Shown: piece after piece, positions 1 through 9,183 of the stretch
How the letters are laid out: the number at the start of each line of letters is the position of its first letter
Numbering within the stretch: the stretch's first letter is position 1
Assembly: GCA_013824865.1 (NCBI GenBank)
Contig: PNON01000023.1
Location: 1 to 35,305 of the forward strand
Direction: 5' to 3'
From: Anaerolinea sp.
GTDB lineage: Bacteria; Chloroflexota; Anaerolineae; Anaerolineales; Anaerolineaceae
Length of the DNA: 35,305 nucleotides
Translations under genes and position numbers: made by a program
The notes under the pieces: generated by a model
The model's input: only the letters and a program-made list of their open reading frames with translations
The model's database searches: none
Told to the model about the DNA's origin: nothing

Positions 1-914
1 ATGAAACGCAGGTCATCCCGGTGCGGACCGGTGGTAGTGACCCCACGCGCCAGGTCGAGCCGGCGGGAGGCGTGCATCCTTCTTAGGAAAGCTTGTTCCA
101 GGTCAGTCGGTGTAAATTGCTGGCTTTCTCCCCCGAAATATTGTTGCCTTCCCCTGTCGGTAATTTTCTCGCCAGTTGTGAATGTAGGCAGGTAATCCAC
201 CTGGAAGGCTTCGTTCTGCCCGGTCAACCCGGCATGGATGGGTGCTGCCAATGCTTCGATTTCCCTCACCGCTTTCCCCCGCGCAAACATCAGTTTTGAG
301 CCATTACTCGCCAGCATTTTGTCCCAGTAATCCAGCTGCTCTTGGTCACCACCTTTTTCAGCCAGTTGTTTTAAGAGTGCATTTCGACGGGTAAGCGCTT
401 GCTGATATTTTGTCAAATCTTCCGCGTATCCAGTAACCACCTGGCACAGCGTCATATTCAGATACCGGCGCCGTTCTTCCGGTCCATTATCAATAAACCG
501 GGTCATCTGCGGGATAAAAACGACCGCGTTGAAATCACCAATAGCCTGAGCTGCTGGTTTCTTCACCCCGTTCACAAGGATCTCTTTTCGCAAGCGCGTA
601 TTGGGAGTCCCGTTCGAAGAGGTCCCGTTCTGCAAGATCAGGCGCAGTTCAAGGGTATGCTTTTTTCTGCCCCGTTCATAATCGGCCACGACGCGCCCGA
701 CCGGAATCTCCTCCTGGCGGGCTGAAAAACTGACCACCTGACTGTCCTGGGACGTCTGGAAGGAAGTGAAGGCTGCCAGAAAGAAAACAGCTTCAAGCAG
801 GGTGGTCTTGCCTTGTGCGTTGTCCCCCACTAACACAATAATACCGCCTGGAATATCCAGGTCCAGGCGGGAGAAGGCGCGAAAATTGGTCAGAGAAAGG
901 TGGGTGAGGCGCAT
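1..914 (-). CDS. recF: DNA replication and repair protein RecF (C-terminus cut by window edge)
   Basis: RecF is an ABC/SMC-type ATPase that binds DNA at gaps and helps RecO and RecR load RecA. Reading the minus strand from the ATG at 914 gives about 304 codons that run off the left edge, so the last part of a normal 350-400 residue protein is missing. The start MRLTHLSLTNFRAF is typical of RecF. The Walker A loop is GDNAQGKTT (about residues 30-38). Close to the window edge the motif TGPHRDDL, highly conserved in RecF, is encoded. The start codon shares one base with the def stop (TGATG), so the two genes are translationally coupled. recF usually sits near dnaA-dnaN; here it follows def, so its origin-region context is lost or lies outside the window. 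Identity is firm. Confidence 0.93.
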   Translation of the reverse strand, partial: MRLTHLSLTNFRAFSRLDLDIPGGIIVLVGDNAQGKTTLLEAVFFLAAFTSFQTSQDSQVVSFSARQEEIPVGRVVADYERGRKKHTLELRLILQNGTSSNGTPNTRLRKEILVNGVKKPAAQAIGDFNAVVFIPQMTRFIDNGPEERRRYLNMTLCQVVTGYAEDLTKYQQALTRRNALLKQLAEKGGDQEQLDYWDKMLASNGSKLMFARGKAVREIEALAAPIHAGLTGQNEAFQVDYLPTFTTGEKITDRGRQQYFGGESQQFTPTDLEQAFLRRMHASRRLDLARGVTTTGPHRDDLRF

Positions 915-1423
915 CAGTCCTTAATAAATTCTACTTCTTCAGGTGATGGCTTCCAAATGCGGGTGGCGCGATCCGTATAAAGAACGCCATCCAGATGATC
1001 CATCTCGTGCTGAAAGATTCTGGCCAGCCAACCGGCTGCCTTATATTTCACGATTTGTCCCCGTCGATTCTGCCCCTTGATGATGATCCGTTCCCAACGC
1101 TCCACCTCACCCGCCAGTTCGGGTACAGACAGACAGGCTTCCACGCCCACCTCGGTTTCTTCCGAGTGCTGCACAATCTCGGGATTAGCCAATACGTATA
1201 GAAGTTTGGGTGCTTCTTCGTCCTCCTCATCGCCATATTCCACGACAATCAACCGCTGCGATTCACCGATCTGGGGGGCTGCCAGACCGACCCCTGGCGC
1301 CTCGCGCATGGTTTCAATCATGCTGACCACCAGGTTTTGAAAATCCCCGTCAAAACTGACCACCTTATGCGCTTTCCGCCGGAGCACCGCTTCGGGTACA
1401 AATTTAATTTCAAGTAATGCCAT
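914..1423 (-). CDS. def: peptide deformylase
   Basis: Removes the N-terminal formyl group from nascent proteins in the cytoplasm. All three family motifs are present in a 169-residue protein of usual length. Motif 1 is GVGLAAPQ (residues 44-51). Motif 2 is EACLS (95-99), with metal ligand C97; the commoner form is EGCLS. Motif 3 is HEMDH (139-143), with metal ligands H139 and H143 and catalytic E140. An acidic run near residues 64-70 is an insertion before the strand leading to motif 2. The start has an AAGGAT sequence 7 bases upstream. The gene follows the CNB/PH membrane protein by 31 bases and overlaps recF by one base, so all three probably share a transcript. Confidence 0.96.
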   Translation of the reverse strand: MALLEIKFVPEAVLRRKAHKVVSFDGDFQNLVVSMIETMREAPGVGLAAPQIGESQRLIVVEYGDEEDEEAPKLLYVLANPEIVQHSEETEVGVEACLSVPELAGEVERWERIIIKGQNRRGQIVKYKAAGWLARIFQHEMDHLDGVLYTDRATRIWKPSPEEVEFIKD

Positions 1424-1454
1424 AGTTCTTATCCTTAATGCAGATGGAACTATT

Positions 1455-3140
1455 TTAACTTAATTCCTCGGGATTGGGGGATGCTGCTGAATCGACCGGG
1501 CTGGTGCGGTATTCATCCTGATGCTGGTGATAGGTCGCGATCCAATCCCCCACGCGTTCCCGCTCCTCATTCATGGTGTCTGTTTTCTTTTTCCATTGAT
1601 GTGCGGCCATCTTCGCGAACAGGTCCTGTTGCACCTGCGAGGGATTGTAAACACTCTCGAAATGGAAGGCGCTGGTACCCACTGCCACAATAACTGTACC
1701 AAAATTCAAAAAAATGCTCATCACACCAATGCGCTTATACTCGATCGATAGGATATTATCCAACTGGGCGACCTTTTTTACTTCCTTGCCCAGAGGCTTG
1801 CGCTCAATATCAATGATCTGATCCTGTGTGATCTGGTAGGTATCATTGCGCCAATCCACGTAGTTATAGATCCACCAGGTTGCCACAATGAGCAACACAA
1901 AAGCCAGCAATACTAATGATTCAAGGACGGGAACAAAATTATAAACTCCTGCTAACCTGCCAAACCACAGCGCGAGGCCAACCGCCAGCGCAAGCGCAGG
2001 TTTCCAGGTTTTTCTCACCAACACGTACCAATGCTTGCGGTATGTTACCACTCCGCCCGTTTCATACCGTACCTTGAAAAAATCAGCAAAGAGTTCTTGC
2101 AGCAAGCCTGGTTTAACAACCTCCTGCACGCTGGCAGATGCGGTTGTGGCTGCAGAGGGTGCTTCGGGCTTCAGTCGGTTGCGTAGTGTCTGTTCCATGT
2201 GGGTAATCTCGTCCTTCCGGCGGGTGGCTTTGGAAAGCTCCCAGTGTTGATAGATTAATCCGGCTACATCTTCCGGGCTCTCAACATCCGGCAACACTAG
2301 CGGACCTGAAATAGTGCGGACGAAGACATTCCCGTAACCCATTAATCGACCCAACTGGGTGGTCTGCACATCCACCGATTGCAAGGAGGAAAGGGGAGCT
2401 TCATGGCGGCTGTCGTAGATCAACGCCACTCGTTCCAACCAAACCACCCGCAGGCTGGTGACGATCGAATAATCGTTAATCCAGTCCACCGCTGACCACC
2501 CTCCCCAGCCAGCAACCGCCAGGCATACAACAAGGATGATAGAAAAGAGGACTGGCGCTCCGGCCAGAAGGGCATCCAAAAAGACCAGGGTGAAAAACAA
2601 AATGACGCTGATGGTCAAAGCTGGGATGGCTAACTTCTGAAACAGAAAAATGGGATGCCGCCGACCGGCGTAGAAAACTTCTTCTCCCGGCTGTAGCCAG
2701 TCCAGGCTCATACGCTGGGTGATTTTCCCGCTGTTATGCAAAATCTGCAGGGTGGAATCCAGCATTGGTAACCTCCCGGCTAGCTCGCGCAATTTCGGGG
2801 CTGTGATACGGATGAGCATGCTTGTTTTCAACACATGCACACTGTTCTTCAACTTGCCAGCGTGCAGGCAGTCCTGCCCCCAGTACTCCCCCGCTTCAAG
2901 ATTTCGCGAAAAGGTTTCCACTCCACCGATAGCCACCGTTTGATACAGCAAGCCGGAATACACTATCCACAGGGCGTCATTTTGTGCACCCTGGATGCAA
3001 ATCGAGTCGCCGCGTTTCACCTGGAAAAGCTCCACCGCCTGCGCTACAACACTCAGTTCCTCTCCCGTTAAACCGGAGAATAAACGGCAAGCTTTCAACA
3101 CTTCTAAAACATCCTCTATATTGACATGATCATTATCCAT
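1455..3140 (-). CDS. membrane protein with cyclic-nucleotide-binding-like domain and two PH-like (YdbS/bPH2) modules
   Basis: A 561-residue protein of unknown role. Residues about 15-135 look like a CNMP-binding/CRP-type beta barrel (SGLTGEELSVVA, then a GEYWGQDCL phosphate-cassette-like stretch), but the arginine expected in a true cyclic-nucleotide cassette is not evident, so ligand binding is doubtful. Two repeats follow. Each has a pair of hydrophobic helices (about 170-225 and 385-425) and then a bacterial PH-like segment: DWINDYSIVTSLRVVWLER in the first and DWRNDTYQITQDQIIDIER in the second. The domains probably face the cytoplasm. The reading frame could start two codons earlier, at 3146, but the ATG at 3140 has an AGGT six bases upstream and is preferred. 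It is first in a likely operon with def and recF, behind the promoter at 3172-3180. Confidence 0.75.
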   Translation of the reverse strand: MDNDHVNIEDVLEVLKACRLFSGLTGEELSVVAQAVELFQVKRGDSICIQGAQNDALWIVYSGLLYQTVAIGGVETFSRNLEAGEYWGQDCLHAGKLKNSVHVLKTSMLIRITAPKLRELAGRLPMLDSTLQILHNSGKITQRMSLDWLQPGEEVFYAGRRHPIFLFQKLAIPALTISVILFFTLVFLDALLAGAPVLFSIILVVCLAVAGWGGWSAVDWINDYSIVTSLRVVWLERVALIYDSRHEAPLSSLQSVDVQTTQLGRLMGYGNVFVRTISGPLVLPDVESPEDVAGLIYQHWELSKATRRKDEITHMEQTLRNRLKPEAPSAATTASASVQEVVKPGLLQELFADFFKVRYETGGVVTYRKHWYVLVRKTWKPALALAVGLALWFGRLAGVYNFVPVLESLVLLAFVLLIVATWWIYNYVDWRNDTYQITQDQIIDIERKPLGKEVKKVAQLDNILSIEYKRIGVMSIFLNFGTVIVAVGTSAFHFESVYNPSQVQQDLFAKMAAHQWKKKTDTMNEERERVGDWIATYHQHQDEYRTSPVDSAASPNPEELS

Positions 3141-3171
3141 TGGCATACCTGTAATGTAAATCCGTGCATTA

Positions 3172-3180
3172 TTTATACCA
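3172..3180 (-). promoter_or_regulatory. extended -10 promoter for the CNB/PH-def-recF unit
   Basis: On the minus strand this reads TGG-TATAAA, an extended -10, with no convincing -35. Transcription would begin near 3165, giving a leader of about 25 bases. It lies directly downstream of the clpC terminator. Confidence 0.5.
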
Positions 3181-3196
3181 GCTGTCCAAAACCCAA

Positions 3197-3232
3197 AGTA
3201 AAAGGCACCGGTTGATGCCAGTGCCTTTTACT
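3197..3232 (-). terminator. Rho-independent terminator after clpC
   Basis: A perfect 12-base-pair stem (3197-3208 with 3221-3232) has a 12-base loop. On the minus strand it is followed by a T-rich tract. It lies 33 bases after the clpC stop and before the next promoter, so it separates clpC from the downstream operon. Confidence 0.85.
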
Positions 3233-3264
3233 TATCTGTTGTTGTTTAGCTGTACCAAAGCCGC

Positions 3265-5724
3265 TTATTTTTCCTTGCTTTTAAGTTCCTCAAGCGAGGT
3301 GAAAACCAGCTCTGTCTGCGCTTCATTAACATCGACGATCACGGTATCCCCGGTCTTATGCTGTTTCTCCAGCAGGTGAACGGAAAGTGGACTTTCTACG
3401 TATTTTTGCAAAGCGCGGCGCAGCGGCCGCGCGCCGAAGTTGCTGTCATATCCTGTCTTTGCCAACCAGACACGCGCAGCAGGAGTCAATTCTAAATTAA
3501 ATCCGTGCTCTTTTAGCCGTTCCTGCACCTCTTTCATTTGCAGGTCAACGATCAATTCCATTTGTTCCAAACTGAGCGGGGAGAAAAGGATAATCTCATC
3601 AATGCGATTCAAGAATTCAGGTCGGAAAGTGCCTTTTAGCGCCTTTTCAATCTTTTCTTCCGACTCGCGTTCCTCATCAGTCTCCTTTTTCTGTAAAAAG
3701 CCCAGGCTGCCACCCTTGCGGACAAATTCAGTGCCCAGGTTGCTGGTCATGATGAGCACAGTGTTTCTGAAATCCACAGTGCGGCCTTGACCATCGGTCA
3801 GCCGGCCATCATCCAGAATCTGTAGCAGCGAATTCCACACTTCCGGGTGGGCTTTTTCCACCTCGTCGAATAGGATGACGCGGTAAGGCCGGCGGCGAAC
3901 CGCTTCGGTGAGCTGACCACCTTCTTCATAGCCAACATACCCCGGAGGGGCACCGAATAGCCGTGATGCGTTATGCTGTTCACGGTATTCGCTCATGTCG
4001 ATCCTCACGAGGGCATCCTCGTCATCGAACATGAATTCCGCCAGTGCGCGTGCCAGTTCAGTCTTACCCACGCCTGAAGGTCCAATAAAGATGAAAGAGC
4101 CTATTGGGCGGCGCGGATCAGCCATGCCAGCTCTTGAACGCCGAATTGCATCCGCCACAGCATGGACGGCTTCCGCTTGCCCAATAATACGCTCATCCAG
4201 TCGCTCTTCCATATGCAGTAACTTTTGGGCTTCGGTCTCCATCATTTGCGAGACAGGAATGCCAGTCCATTGGTGGATGACCTCAGCAATGTCATTGACA
4301 TCCACCACTTCATCCAGCTTATGATCCGTCTCCCATTGATCACGTTTTCCTTTAAAATCGCCTTCCAGGCGCAACCTCTCTGCTTTCTTACGGGCGGCGC
4401 GTTCGTAATCTCGCTCCTGTCCGGCCTGTTCCTCTTCCGCTTTTAACTTATCCAGCTCAGTCTTTATGGATTTCAACTCTGGCGGGAGCGAGTATAAGGC
4501 TACGCGCAGTTTGGCGGCTGCTTCATCCATCAGATCGATAGCTTTATCCGGCAAGTGCCTGTCCGTCACATAACGGAAGGAAAGGCGGACTGCCTCTTCC
4601 AACGCTTTATCGGAGAAATGAACTTTGTGGTGGGCTTCATATTTATCACGAAGCCCGTGCAGCATTTTGATGGTGTCATCCACCGAGGGTTCATCCACAA
4701 ACACCGGGGCAAAACGCCGTTCCAGCGCTGCGTCCTTTTCGATATGTTTGTGATACTCATCCGATGTAGTGGCACCCACACATTGCAATTCTCCCCTGGC
4801 CAGTGCTGGTTTAAGCATGTTGCTGGCATCCATTGCGCCTTGAGCCGCCCCCGCCCCCACCACGGTATGCAGTTCATCAATGAACAGGATGATCTCACCT
4901 TCCGATTTTTGAATCTCTTCAATCGCGGCTTTGAGGCGCTCTTCAAACTCCCCCCTAAAGCGTGAACCGGCGATCATGGCGCCCAGGTCAAGTGAAATGA
5001 CCCTCTTGCCCAGCAGAATCTCTGGCACATCATTGCTAGCTATCTTTTGCGCCAGACCCTCCACAATGGCTGTCTTGCCAACACCAGCTTCGCCAATAAG
5101 CACTGGGTTGTTTTTCGTCCTCCGGGAGAGTATTTGCATAACCCGTCTGATCTCCATGTCGCGCCCGATCACTGGATCCAACTTGCCTTCCCGGGCAGCC
5201 TGTGAGAGATCACGAGAATATTTTTCAAGCGTGCGGTAACGGGGTTCTGCCTGCGGATCGGTTACGCGTTGACCGCCGCGCATTTGCAACACGGCATCGG
5301 ACACCCGATCGCGGGTCAATCCGGCTTCTTCCAGGATACGAGCAGCAACTGTGTTTTTTTCACTCAATATGGCGAGAAAGATATGCTCGGTGGAAATATA
5401 TTCATCCTTGAGCTTATTGGCTTCTTCGTTGGCTACATCAATGATGCGTTTAACGCGCGGGGTAATGAAGATCTGCCCGGCACCGCTGCCAAAGATATTG
5501 GCTTTGGGGGTGTTTTTCAACACATGGTCGAGCCGATCCGTCAGGTTAAGGGCGTCAACTTTCAAGAATTCCAAAACCTGGCTCACCACGCCCTGTGGCT
5601 GTTCAATCAACGCCAGCAAGATGTGCTCTGTATCGATCTGGTTATGCCCGTAGCGCTGGATCAACTCTGCCGCTCGTTGGGCAGCCTCCTGCGCGCGTTC
5701 TGTAAATCTGTCAAATCTCATCAT
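3265..5724 (-). CDS. clpC: ATP-dependent Clp protease ATP-binding subunit ClpC
   Basis: A cytoplasmic AAA+ unfoldase that feeds proteins to the ClpP peptidase. At 819 residues it has the usual ClpC length. The order is: Clp N-domain with two repeats (residues 1-150); first AAA+ module with Walker [10 protein letters not shown] (211-219) and Walker B FIDE (281-284); a short coiled middle domain (about 410-470), shorter than in ClpB; and second AAA+ module with Walker [10 protein letters not shown] (548-556) and Walker B LFDE (618-621). An LGF tripeptide at about 674-676 matches the position of the ClpP-docking loop, which supports ClpC over ClpB. Two ATGs lie in tandem at 5724 and 5721; an AGGA lies about 11 bases upstream. 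No CIRCE or CtsR operator is seen. No clpP lies in the window. Confidence 0.95.
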   Translation of the reverse strand: MMRFDRFTERAQEAAQRAAELIQRYGHNQIDTEHILLALIEQPQGVVSQVLEFLKVDALNLTDRLDHVLKNTPKANIFGSGAGQIFITPRVKRIIDVANEEANKLKDEYISTEHIFLAILSEKNTVAARILEEAGLTRDRVSDAVLQMRGGQRVTDPQAEPRYRTLEKYSRDLSQAAREGKLDPVIGRDMEIRRVMQILSRRTKNNPVLIGEAGVGKTAIVEGLAQKIASNDVPEILLGKRVISLDLGAMIAGSRFRGEFEERLKAAIEEIQKSEGEIILFIDELHTVVGAGAAQGAMDASNMLKPALARGELQCVGATTSDEYHKHIEKDAALERRFAPVFVDEPSVDDTIKMLHGLRDKYEAHHKVHFSDKALEEAVRLSFRYVTDRHLPDKAIDLMDEAAAKLRVALYSLPPELKSIKTELDKLKAEEEQAGQERDYERAARKKAERLRLEGDFKGKRDQWETDHKLDEVVDVNDIAEVIHQWTGIPVSQMMETEAQKLLHMEERLDERIIGQAEAVHAVADAIRRSRAGMADPRRPIGSFIFIGPSGVGKTELARALAEFMFDDEDALVRIDMSEYREQHNASRLFGAPPGYVGYEEGGQLTEAVRRRPYRVILFDEVEKAHPEVWNSLLQILDDGRLTDGQGRTVDFRNTVLIMTSNLGTEFVRKGGSLGFLQKKETDEERESEEKIEKALKGTFRPEFLNRIDEIILFSPLSLEQMELIVDLQMKEVQERLKEHGFNLELTPAARVWLAKTGYDSNFGARPLRRALQKYVESPLSVHLLEKQHKTGDTVIVDVNEAQTELVFTSLEELKSKEK

Positions 5725-5747
5725 AGGATCATCCGTCCTTTTATTTC

Positions 5748-5760
5748 TTCAATTATTGAA
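5748..5760. promoter_or_regulatory. short perfect inverted repeat upstream of clpC
   Basis: TTCAAT-T-ATTGAA, 24 bases before the clpC start. It could be an operator for a heat-shock or stress regulator, but it does not match CIRCE or the CtsR site, and short A+T-rich palindromes occur by chance. Confidence 0.25.
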
Positions 5761-5862
5761 AGTCTCGATGTTTCCACTACTTTACCAGATGAGTATAAGA
5801 TTTCTGTATGAATTACCTTCATTTTATCCCATTGATCCATTTTCTCCAAACCAATAACGGGA

Positions 5863-5905
5863 GGGGACGAGGCGACGCCTCGACCCTGCAATCAAACGGG
5901 TCCCC
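5863..5905. repeat. GC-rich nested inverted repeat in the clpC-GNAT intergenic space
   Basis: An outer stem GGGGAC (5863-5868) pairs with GTCCCC (5900-5905) and encloses a perfect palindrome CGAGGCG-A-CGCCTCG (5868-5882). It sits upstream of the promoter of the plus-strand GNAT gene and outside both coding regions. It has no T-tract, so it is not a normal terminator. It resembles small REP/MITE-like hairpins; no second copy is seen in this window. Confidence 0.45.
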
Positions 5906-5941
5906 GCTGAGGATTAACTTCATTCATCAGACAGGCTGGTA

Positions 5942-5947
5942 TATAAT
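5942..5947 (+). promoter_or_regulatory. -10 box of a probable leaderless promoter for the GNAT gene
   Basis: A perfect TATAAT ends seven bases before the ATG at 5955, so the transcript would begin at or beside the start codon. The -35 region (TTCATT at spacing 17) is weak. A GAGGA lies between the box and the ATG, but only one base from the ATG, too close to be an ordinary ribosome-binding site. Confidence 0.5.
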
Positions 5948-5954
5948 CGAGGAT

Positions 5955-6947
5955 ATGCATAGTTTCCAACAGACTGAATCTATCGTCTCAAATCCCCATA
6001 TCCGCCGGGTGGATGTGCGCCGTGACCTGGATGAGATCGCCTCGCTGATCGAAACCTGTTTTGCAGAGACCCTGGATGAGGATGGCCAGGCTTACGTGCG
6101 CCAGATCAGAAAGTCCGCTGAAGACGCTCGCCGTCTGGGTTGGGTGGCTGACCTGGCAGAAGAGAACAACATGCCGGTCAGGGGTTTTATATGGGAACAA
6201 GACGGACGAATCATTGGAAACCTCACGCTCATCCCACTGCGTAAACATGGAAAGCCGGTGAATCTGGTAGCCAATGTTTCAGTGCTTCCCCAATATCGTC
6301 GTCTTGGCATCGCCAAGCAATTGACTCAGGTCGCCCTGGCGCATGTGCAACACAAGCAAGGTGGAAGAGTATGGCTGCAGGTGCGTGACGACAACGCAGC
6401 GGCAGAAATGCTTTATCGCAAACTAGGTTTCATGGAAAGAGCCAGACGCACAACCTGGCACCATTACGCTGAAGACCCAAAACCAAAGCCATTAACCGAT
6501 ATGCAAATTTATCCCTGTGGAATGACCGACTGGCACACTGTGCTGAATTTCTTGCAGAACATCCATCCGGATACTGTCAGCTGGAATCTGCAGGTGAACT
6601 TCCAAAAATTTAAACCCGGGCTGCTCACCCGCTTTACCGGATTCCTTCCCGGTGATACCCACCGTAGTTGGCTCTTGCGAAAAGATGGACAGCTGCTGGG
6701 TACACTATGCTGGGAAGCCAGCCGCACCTGGGCGGATAACCTGTGGCTTGGTTGCCCCCTGGAAAATATTGAAGTCACCTTGCAGCATCTACTGCCGTTT
6801 ATCCTGAATAATATGAATCGGTCCCAACCGCAATCCATCAATTTCCCCGTATGTCTGGCGGAAGAAGTGTTCGGGCAATATGGATTCAAGAAACACTACA
6901 CATTGATCTGGATGGAGCTGGAAGAACCCAGCTTAAACCCGGTCTGA
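5955..6947 (+). CDS. GNAT family N-acetyltransferase, two-part
   Basis: A 330-residue acyl-CoA-dependent acetyltransferase of unknown substrate. The first half is a clear GNAT domain: the acetyl-CoA loop lies in VLPQYRRLGIAKQL (motif A, RRLGIA), followed by the motif B pattern DNAAAEMLYRKLGF. The second half (about residues 190-330) looks like a degenerate second GNAT fold without a good motif A. The frame is open to an ATG at 5808, but the ATG at 5955 is preferred: it lies at a TATAAT box and the upstream residues cover the GC-rich hairpin and are not protein-like. It is transcribed alone, divergent from clpC and convergent with the 62-residue gene. Confidence 0.82.
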   Translation: MHSFQQTESIVSNPHIRRVDVRRDLDEIASLIETCFAETLDEDGQAYVRQIRKSAEDARRLGWVADLAEENNMPVRGFIWEQDGRIIGNLTLIPLRKHGKPVNLVANVSVLPQYRRLGIAKQLTQVALAHVQHKQGGRVWLQVRDDNAAAEMLYRKLGFMERARRTTWHHYAEDPKPKPLTDMQIYPCGMTDWHTVLNFLQNIHPDTVSWNLQVNFQKFKPGLLTRFTGFLPGDTHRSWLLRKDGQLLGTLCWEASRTWADNLWLGCPLENIEVTLQHLLPFILNNMNRSQPQSINFPVCLAEEVFGQYGFKKHYTLIWMELEEPSLNPV

Positions 6948-6972
6948 ATGAGGGTTAACCTTTTAAACCAAA

Positions 6973-6997
6973 ATGAGCTGGATATCCTCCAGCTCAT
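6973..6997. terminator. bidirectional hairpin between convergent genes
   Basis: A 10-base-pair stem (6973-6982 with 6988-6997) with a 5-base loop lies between the GNAT stop and the stop of the minus-strand 62-residue gene. On the minus strand it is followed by TTTTGGTTT, so it serves that gene best; the plus-strand T-tract is poor. Confidence 0.65.
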
Positions 6998-7012
6998 TGC
7001 ATAAAACCTAAA

Positions 7013-7201
7013 TTACTTCTTGTCAGCGTCCTTTACCAACAGTCGAGCCAGGTCGAGGAATTCATTCCATTCCTCCTGGAAGAAATGCAGAGTCACATTG
7101 TTCAACTCAAGATGATAAGTGGTCTCGCCATCGCCTTCTTCCGCCAGCCATGCCAGGTAACTCTCGGTTTCAACAATTGTATTGGTTTCTGTGTCAGCCA
7201 T
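7013..7201 (-). CDS. small acidic protein of unknown function (62 aa)
   Basis: I do not recognise this family. It is rich in Glu and Thr, has no Cys and no membrane segment, and alternates hydrophobic and polar residues in YHLELNNVTLHFFQEEW, suggesting a small beta-sheet followed by a helix (EFLDLARLLVKDAD). Translation is well supported: AAAGGAG lies about six bases before the ATG and the gene ends at a hairpin. It follows the AI-2E permease gene by 84 bases and could be read from it or from its own promoter. Confidence 0.65.
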   Translation of the reverse strand: MADTETNTIVETESYLAWLAEEGDGETTYHLELNNVTLHFFQEEWNEFLDLARLLVKDADKK

Positions 7202-7285
7202 TTTAGCTCCTTTTAGTAGATTATCTCACAAAATCATAATGGTGATGATTTGAATTATTTCCGTTGATTTTTTTCACCAAAGTAA

Positions 7286-8518
7286 TTACTTTTTAATAAG
7301 AATACGCTTGAAATTCCTTAGTAAGTCAAACCATACCCGTTTGAACCACCTGATCAAACGGACTTCGTGGATTTGAGCTGCTTCTTCTTCCTCTAACCCC
7401 GCCCAGGGATCCTGGTCGAAGAGTTTACGCTTGATATAGCGCGTGAATAGTTTTAAGGTAGCCACCATTGGCGCAGCCAAAATGACACCCACCAGTCCGA
7501 TCAGGTTGGCCAATATGATAGCTGCAATTAAAACTGCAGCTGGATGGATCTTAAGCGCTCGTGAGAGTATACGGGTCGCCACCATATTATCCAGCAATGT
7601 ATCCACCAAAAGGGAGATGCCCATCACGATACTCGTGTAAAGCAGGGGGGTTATGCCAAAGATCTGGCTAGCCTGGAAATAACTAACCAGGGCAATGGTG
7701 ATCCAGGTGACCCACGCGCCAATATACGGGATGAAACGAGCCAGACCAGCCAATAGTGCCAACCCTATTGCGTACCGGACGCCTAGAATGGATAGGATGA
7801 CAGAATATACAGTGATGGCAAGCAGAATCACCAAAAACTGACCACGCAGGAACGCATTCCAAATGTGGCTGAGCTCGCTGGACATCCGCTGCATATCATC
7901 CGCGTAACCCGGCAGGTGCAGGTCAAAGTACTTGTCTGTATTACCTCCGGATTCATACAAAATGAAATAGGAAATCAGGATAACGAAGAACAGCCAACCC
8001 ATTATCCCTGCCGCGCCACCGGCCACTTTTCCCACCAGGGTGCCCACCTCGCCCAACAGCGGCTGCACCACTCCCAGTAGCTGGTTAGCCAGGTCGGATA
8101 ACCCGTATTGTGAAAGATCAATTGTGAATGTACCGACCTTGATAACAGTATTGGATAGCGAGGTTATCAGGCCTGGCAGATTGGTAAAGAATTCCTTCAT
8201 CAAATCAAATAAACTGGTGATCTGTGGCGCTAATGCCACACCTCCCCAGGCGAGCAATCCGATAAGTAGAAGAATCAATACCAGATAAATAAGCGAAACT
8301 GCCCCCTGCCATTTCATTTTAAGCTTGCGGCTCAAACTTGCTGCCAGTGGATGCACCAGGTATGCAAAAACACCAGTGATGAGCAATGGCCCAATGATAT
8401 TGCGAAATCTGATCACCAGCCCAATAAGAATGGCGGCAATGGTTAGGGAAATCACCAGTTTAATGCCTGAGCCCCAGCGGGGTGAGTTGGAGGAGGTATT
8501 TGCTGTATTGTTTGTCAT
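7286..8518 (-). CDS. AI-2E family transporter (PerM/TqsA-like permease)
   Basis: A 410-residue integral membrane protein with about eight hydrophobic helices: two near the N-terminus, one near residues 70-95, then a soluble loop, and several after residue 165. The segment ARFIPYIGAWVTWI and the late segment LANLIGLVGVILAAPMVATLK match the family (formerly UPF0118). Members export autoinducer-2 or act in Na+/H+ antiport; the substrate here cannot be told from sequence. A charged C-terminal tail (about 360-410) is cytoplasmic. It lies 44 bases after the FHA gene, probably in one operon. Confidence 0.88.
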   Translation of the reverse strand: MTNNTANTSSNSPRWGSGIKLVISLTIAAILIGLVIRFRNIIGPLLITGVFAYLVHPLAASLSRKLKMKWQGAVSLIYLVLILLLIGLLAWGGVALAPQITSLFDLMKEFFTNLPGLITSLSNTVIKVGTFTIDLSQYGLSDLANQLLGVVQPLLGEVGTLVGKVAGGAAGIMGWLFFVILISYFILYESGGNTDKYFDLHLPGYADDMQRMSSELSHIWNAFLRGQFLVILLAITVYSVILSILGVRYAIGLALLAGLARFIPYIGAWVTWITIALVSYFQASQIFGITPLLYTSIVMGISLLVDTLLDNMVATRILSRALKIHPAAVLIAAIILANLIGLVGVILAAPMVATLKLFTRYIKRKLFDQDPWAGLEEEEAAQIHEVRLIRWFKRVWFDLLRNFKRILIKK

Positions 8519-8562
8519 TTATGCTATCTTCATCTTTTCCAAAAGAACCTTGTCGCCAGAAA

Positions 8563-9183
8563 TTACTGGCAGGCTGGCAGGAATTGCAGCAGGGAACACC
8601 ATAAGTAATTATGATCTACAAACCACAATGCCAGTCCGCAAATACTCAAAACCAACATCAGCACCAGTACAATCAACCAGGTGAGATTAGGTGAGTTTTT
8701 CTGTTTTAGTTTTGCAGGGACAGCAACTTCATGGGTTGGTCGTGCCGGATCAGCTACTGTTTGGGTAACTTTGAATGGCTCAACATGCTCGGATATGAAG
8801 GGAGGTGGTGGAGATGGAGGTGGAGGTGGAATAAATTCTGCAAAAGGAGAGAAATCAAGTTCATTTGGATCTGGGAGGGGAACTAATTCAAAAACCAGGG
8901 TTACATTCTTCCCAAGCTTGATCTCATCCCCTGGAATCAGGGGGTAGAGCTGGGTTAATCGTTTCCCATCTACAATCGTCCCATTCGTAGAGCCCTGGTC
9001 TTCGATGTTATATCCTTCGTCCTTCTTTGTGATGACAGCATGATGACGTGATACTTCAATGTCATTGATGAAGATATCAGAGGCGGGATCACGACCAATG
9101 GATACTTTATCAATTAACAATGAAAATACTTTGCCTGTATCCGGTCCGGTTTTGATAACCAACTGGTAATTTTGTGCGGCCAT
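8563..9183 (-). CDS. FHA-domain protein with proline-rich linker and C-terminal membrane anchor
   Basis: A 206-residue protein. Residues about 5-100 form a forkhead-associated domain, which binds phosphothreonine peptides: the core motifs SIGRD, SRHHA and GSTNGT are all intact. A proline-rich stretch (about 118-130) leads to a hydrophobic helix (NLTWLIVLVLMLVLSICGLA) that anchors the protein with the FHA domain in the cytoplasm. The frame extends to a GTG at 9198, but GGAGGAG sits just before the ATG at 9183. FHA proteins usually read Ser/Thr kinases; none is in this window. The promoter candidate is at 9224-9252. Confidence 0.88.
   Translation of the reverse strand: MAAQNYQLVIKTGPDTGKVFSLLIDKVSIGRDPASDIFINDIEVSRHHAVITKKDEGYNIEDQGSTNGTIVDGKRLTQLYPLIPGDEIKLGKNVTLVFELVPLPDPNELDFSPFAEFIPPPPPSPPPPFISEHVEPFKVTQTVADPARPTHEVAVPAKLKQKNSPNLTWLIVLVLMLVLSICGLALWFVDHNYLWCSLLQFLPACQ

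Noticed and set aside
5808-5954. N-terminal extension of the GNAT protein to the ATG at 5808
   Set aside because: It would translate through the GC-rich hairpin and the TATAAT box, and the residues are not like a GNAT N-terminus.
7228-7253. Weak hairpin AATCAT/ATGATT after the permease gene as a terminator
   Set aside because: Only six A+T-rich pairs and no long T-tract on the minus strand.
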